A DNA stretch of 16,038 nt from DAOVDI01 sp965373045 (GTDB lineage Bacteria > Acidobacteriota > Aminicenantia > Aminicenantales > Aminicenantaceae): the NCBI GenBank assembly GCA_965373045.1, contig CBDVEQ010000036.1, positions 1 through 16,038 of the forward strand, given 5' to 3'. Of the stretch, positions 14,874-16,038 are shown piece after piece (position 1 is the first letter of the stretch; each line of letters starts with the position of its first letter). The position numbers and the translations under genes were made by a program. Under the pieces are notes generated by a model that was not told the origin of the DNA, searched no databases, and saw only the letters and a program-made list of their open reading frames with translations.

Positions 14874-16038
14874 ATGAAGCTTGTTGAATGTGTCCCTAAT
14901 TTCAGCGAAGGCCGGGACATCAAAAAAATCAGATCCATCACCAAGGAGATAGAAACAACAGAACAGGTGGAATTATTGGATGTAGATCCTGGAGAAACCA
15001 CAAACCGGACGGTTGTCACTTTTATCGGAACCCCAGACGGCGTCAAGGAAGCGGCATTTAAAGCAATAAAAAAAGCTTCTGAAATCATAGATATGTCTAA
15101 ACATAAAGGAGCACACAGTCGTATGGGCGCGACCGATGTCTGTCCATTTGTTCCGGTATCAGGTGTCACAATGGAAGATTGCATCCAGATCGCTCATGAC
15201 GTGGCGAAAAGGGTGGCAGATGAATTGGACATTCCTGTTTATCTTTACGAAGATGCAGCACAAAAACCTGAACGGAAAAATCTTGCCACTGTTCGAATGG
15301 GTGAATATGAAGGTCTGGAAGAAAAATTCAAGGATCCAGAGTGGAAACCTGATTACGGCAAGCCGGAATTCAATCCCAGATCCGGAGCCATCGCTATAGG
15401 AGCCAGAGAATTTTTAATTGCTTATAACATCAACCTTAACACAAGGGATCGAAAACTGGCACATCATATAGCACTTAATATAAGGGAAAAAGGCAGGGCG
15501 AAGCGAGATGAAAATGGAGAAATTGTCCGAGATGAAAACGGAAAAGCCACCAAAGTCCCCGGGAAATTCAAGGAGGTAAAAGCCGTAGGTTGGTTTATTG
15601 AGGACTATAGTATCGCTCAGATATCGATCAACTTCACGAACTATAAGATCTCCCCCATTCATCTTGTTTTTGATGAAGTCATCAAAGAAGCAGAGGCTAT
15701 AGGTGTCAGGGTAACAGGATGCGAACTTGTTGGTTTGATTCCAATGGAAGCGCTTCTTATGGCCGGACATTATTATCTTGAAAAACAGGGAAAAAGCCCC
15801 GGTGTTCCAAACGAAGAATTAATCAATCTCGCGGTGTTGTCTCTTGGTTTGAACGATGTTTCTCCTTTTGACCCTCACAAAAAAATCATCGAGTACCAAT
15901 TTACGGAAGTGAAAGATTCTCTTGTGGATATGAATCTCCGTCAATTTGCCAATGAATTGTCGTCGGATTCCCCTGCTCCGGGAGGAGGAAGTACTGCCGC
16001 ACTCAGCGGTGCTTTGTCTGCTTCTCTCTCAGCCATGG
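14874..16038 (+). CDS. ftcD: Glutamate formimidoyltransferase fused to formimidoyltetrahydrofolate cyclodeaminase, cut by the right edge
   Basis: FtcD moves the formimino group of formiminoglutamate (from histidine breakdown) to tetrahydrofolate, then releases ammonia to give methenyl-THF, in the cytoplasm. The first 388 codons are present. Residues 1-180 are the N-terminal transferase subdomain, starting MKLVECVPNFSEGRD, with HKGAHSRMGATDVCPFVPV (77-95); His81 corresponds to the catalytic histidine near position 82 of the mammalian enzyme. Residues 181-330 are the C-terminal subdomain (VKAVGWFIEDYSIAQISINFTNYK, TGCELVGLIP). From about 353 the cyclodeaminase domain begins (LRQFANEL, then SPAPGGGSTAALSGA), so the protein is the fused form. 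An 8-codon tandem repeat lies at 211-226. A clear AAGGAG (14861-14866) sits 7 bases before the ATG. No hut genes are in the window. Confidence 0.95.
   Translation, partial: MKLVECVPNFSEGRDIKKIRSITKEIETTEQVELLDVDPGETTNRTVVTFIGTPDGVKEAAFKAIKKASEIIDMSKHKGAHSRMGATDVCPFVPVSGVTMEDCIQIAHDVAKRVADELDIPVYLYEDAAQKPERKNLATVRMGEYEGLEEKFKDPEWKPDYGKPEFNPRSGAIAIGAREFLIAYNINLNTRDRKLAHHIALNIREKGRAKRDENGEIVRDENGKATKVPGKFKEVKAVGWFIEDYSIAQISINFTNYKISPIHLVFDEVIKEAEAIGVRVTGCELVGLIPMEALLMAGHYYLEKQGKSPGVPNEELINLAVLSLGLNDVSPFDPHKKIIEYQFTEVKDSLVDMNLRQFANELSSDSPAPGGGSTAALSGALSASLSAM
15504..15551 (+). repeat. ftcD: 24-base tandem duplication inside ftcD
   Basis: Two adjacent 8-codon units encode RDENGEIV and RDENGKAT (residues 211-226). 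Sixteen of their first 18 bases are identical (CGAGATGAAAAYGGARAA). They sit in a surface loop between REKGRAK and PGKFKEVKAVGW where homologues vary in length, so the reading frame and fold should tolerate them. Confidence 0.7.

Overview
The window is ordinary bacterial chromosome from a Gram-negative (two-membrane) organism with moderate, slightly AT-rich base composition. The evidence is two outer-membrane beta-barrel proteins, several Sec signal peptides, a twin-arginine (TAT) signal, and a dense housekeeping operon with ATGA overlaps. A TAT-exported reductive dehalogenase homologue with two [4Fe-4S] motifs suggests an anaerobe or at least anaerobic redox metabolism. An uncultured lineage such as Aminicenantota or an acidobacterial relative would fit, but this is a guess from gene content, not a phylogenetic result.

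Left half (1-4400) lies entirely on the minus strand, except for a transposase scrap. It holds: (i) the N-terminal part of a secreted protein with a transthyretin-like fold followed by a CARDB-like domain, cut by the left edge; (ii) a two-gene unit, a reductive dehalogenase-like catalytic protein (rdhA-like) followed 3 bases later by a 75-aa two-helix membrane protein that looks like its RdhB anchor; (iii) a plus-strand IS3-family orfA remnant in the gap upstream of rdhA; (iv) two outer-membrane beta-barrel genes, each with its own strong ribosome binding site and a possible TTGACA-type promoter.

Right half (4702-16038) lies entirely on the plus strand and reads as one long, tightly packed gene run: asnS, rimO, pgpA, cinA, thpR, plsY, gpsA, a TPR protein, two M16-family peptidase homologues and ftcD (cut by the right edge). 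PgpA, PlsY and GpsA serve glycerophospholipid synthesis, AsnS and RimO serve translation, CinA serves pyridine nucleotide salvage, and FtcD serves histidine breakdown into the folate one-carbon pool. The operon appears to start from a promoter whose -10 box lies 10 bases before the asnS start codon, which implies an almost leaderless transcript.

Points most worth a second look: a single in-frame TAA splitting an otherwise intact gpsA; an M16 pair in which neither partner keeps a complete HXXEH zinc motif (HLLET in one, TFTAH in the other); and the rdhA-rdhB-like pair, whose Tyr/Asn/Arg spacing matches the PceA active site as remembered. I saw no tRNA, rRNA, CRISPR array or complete mobile element.
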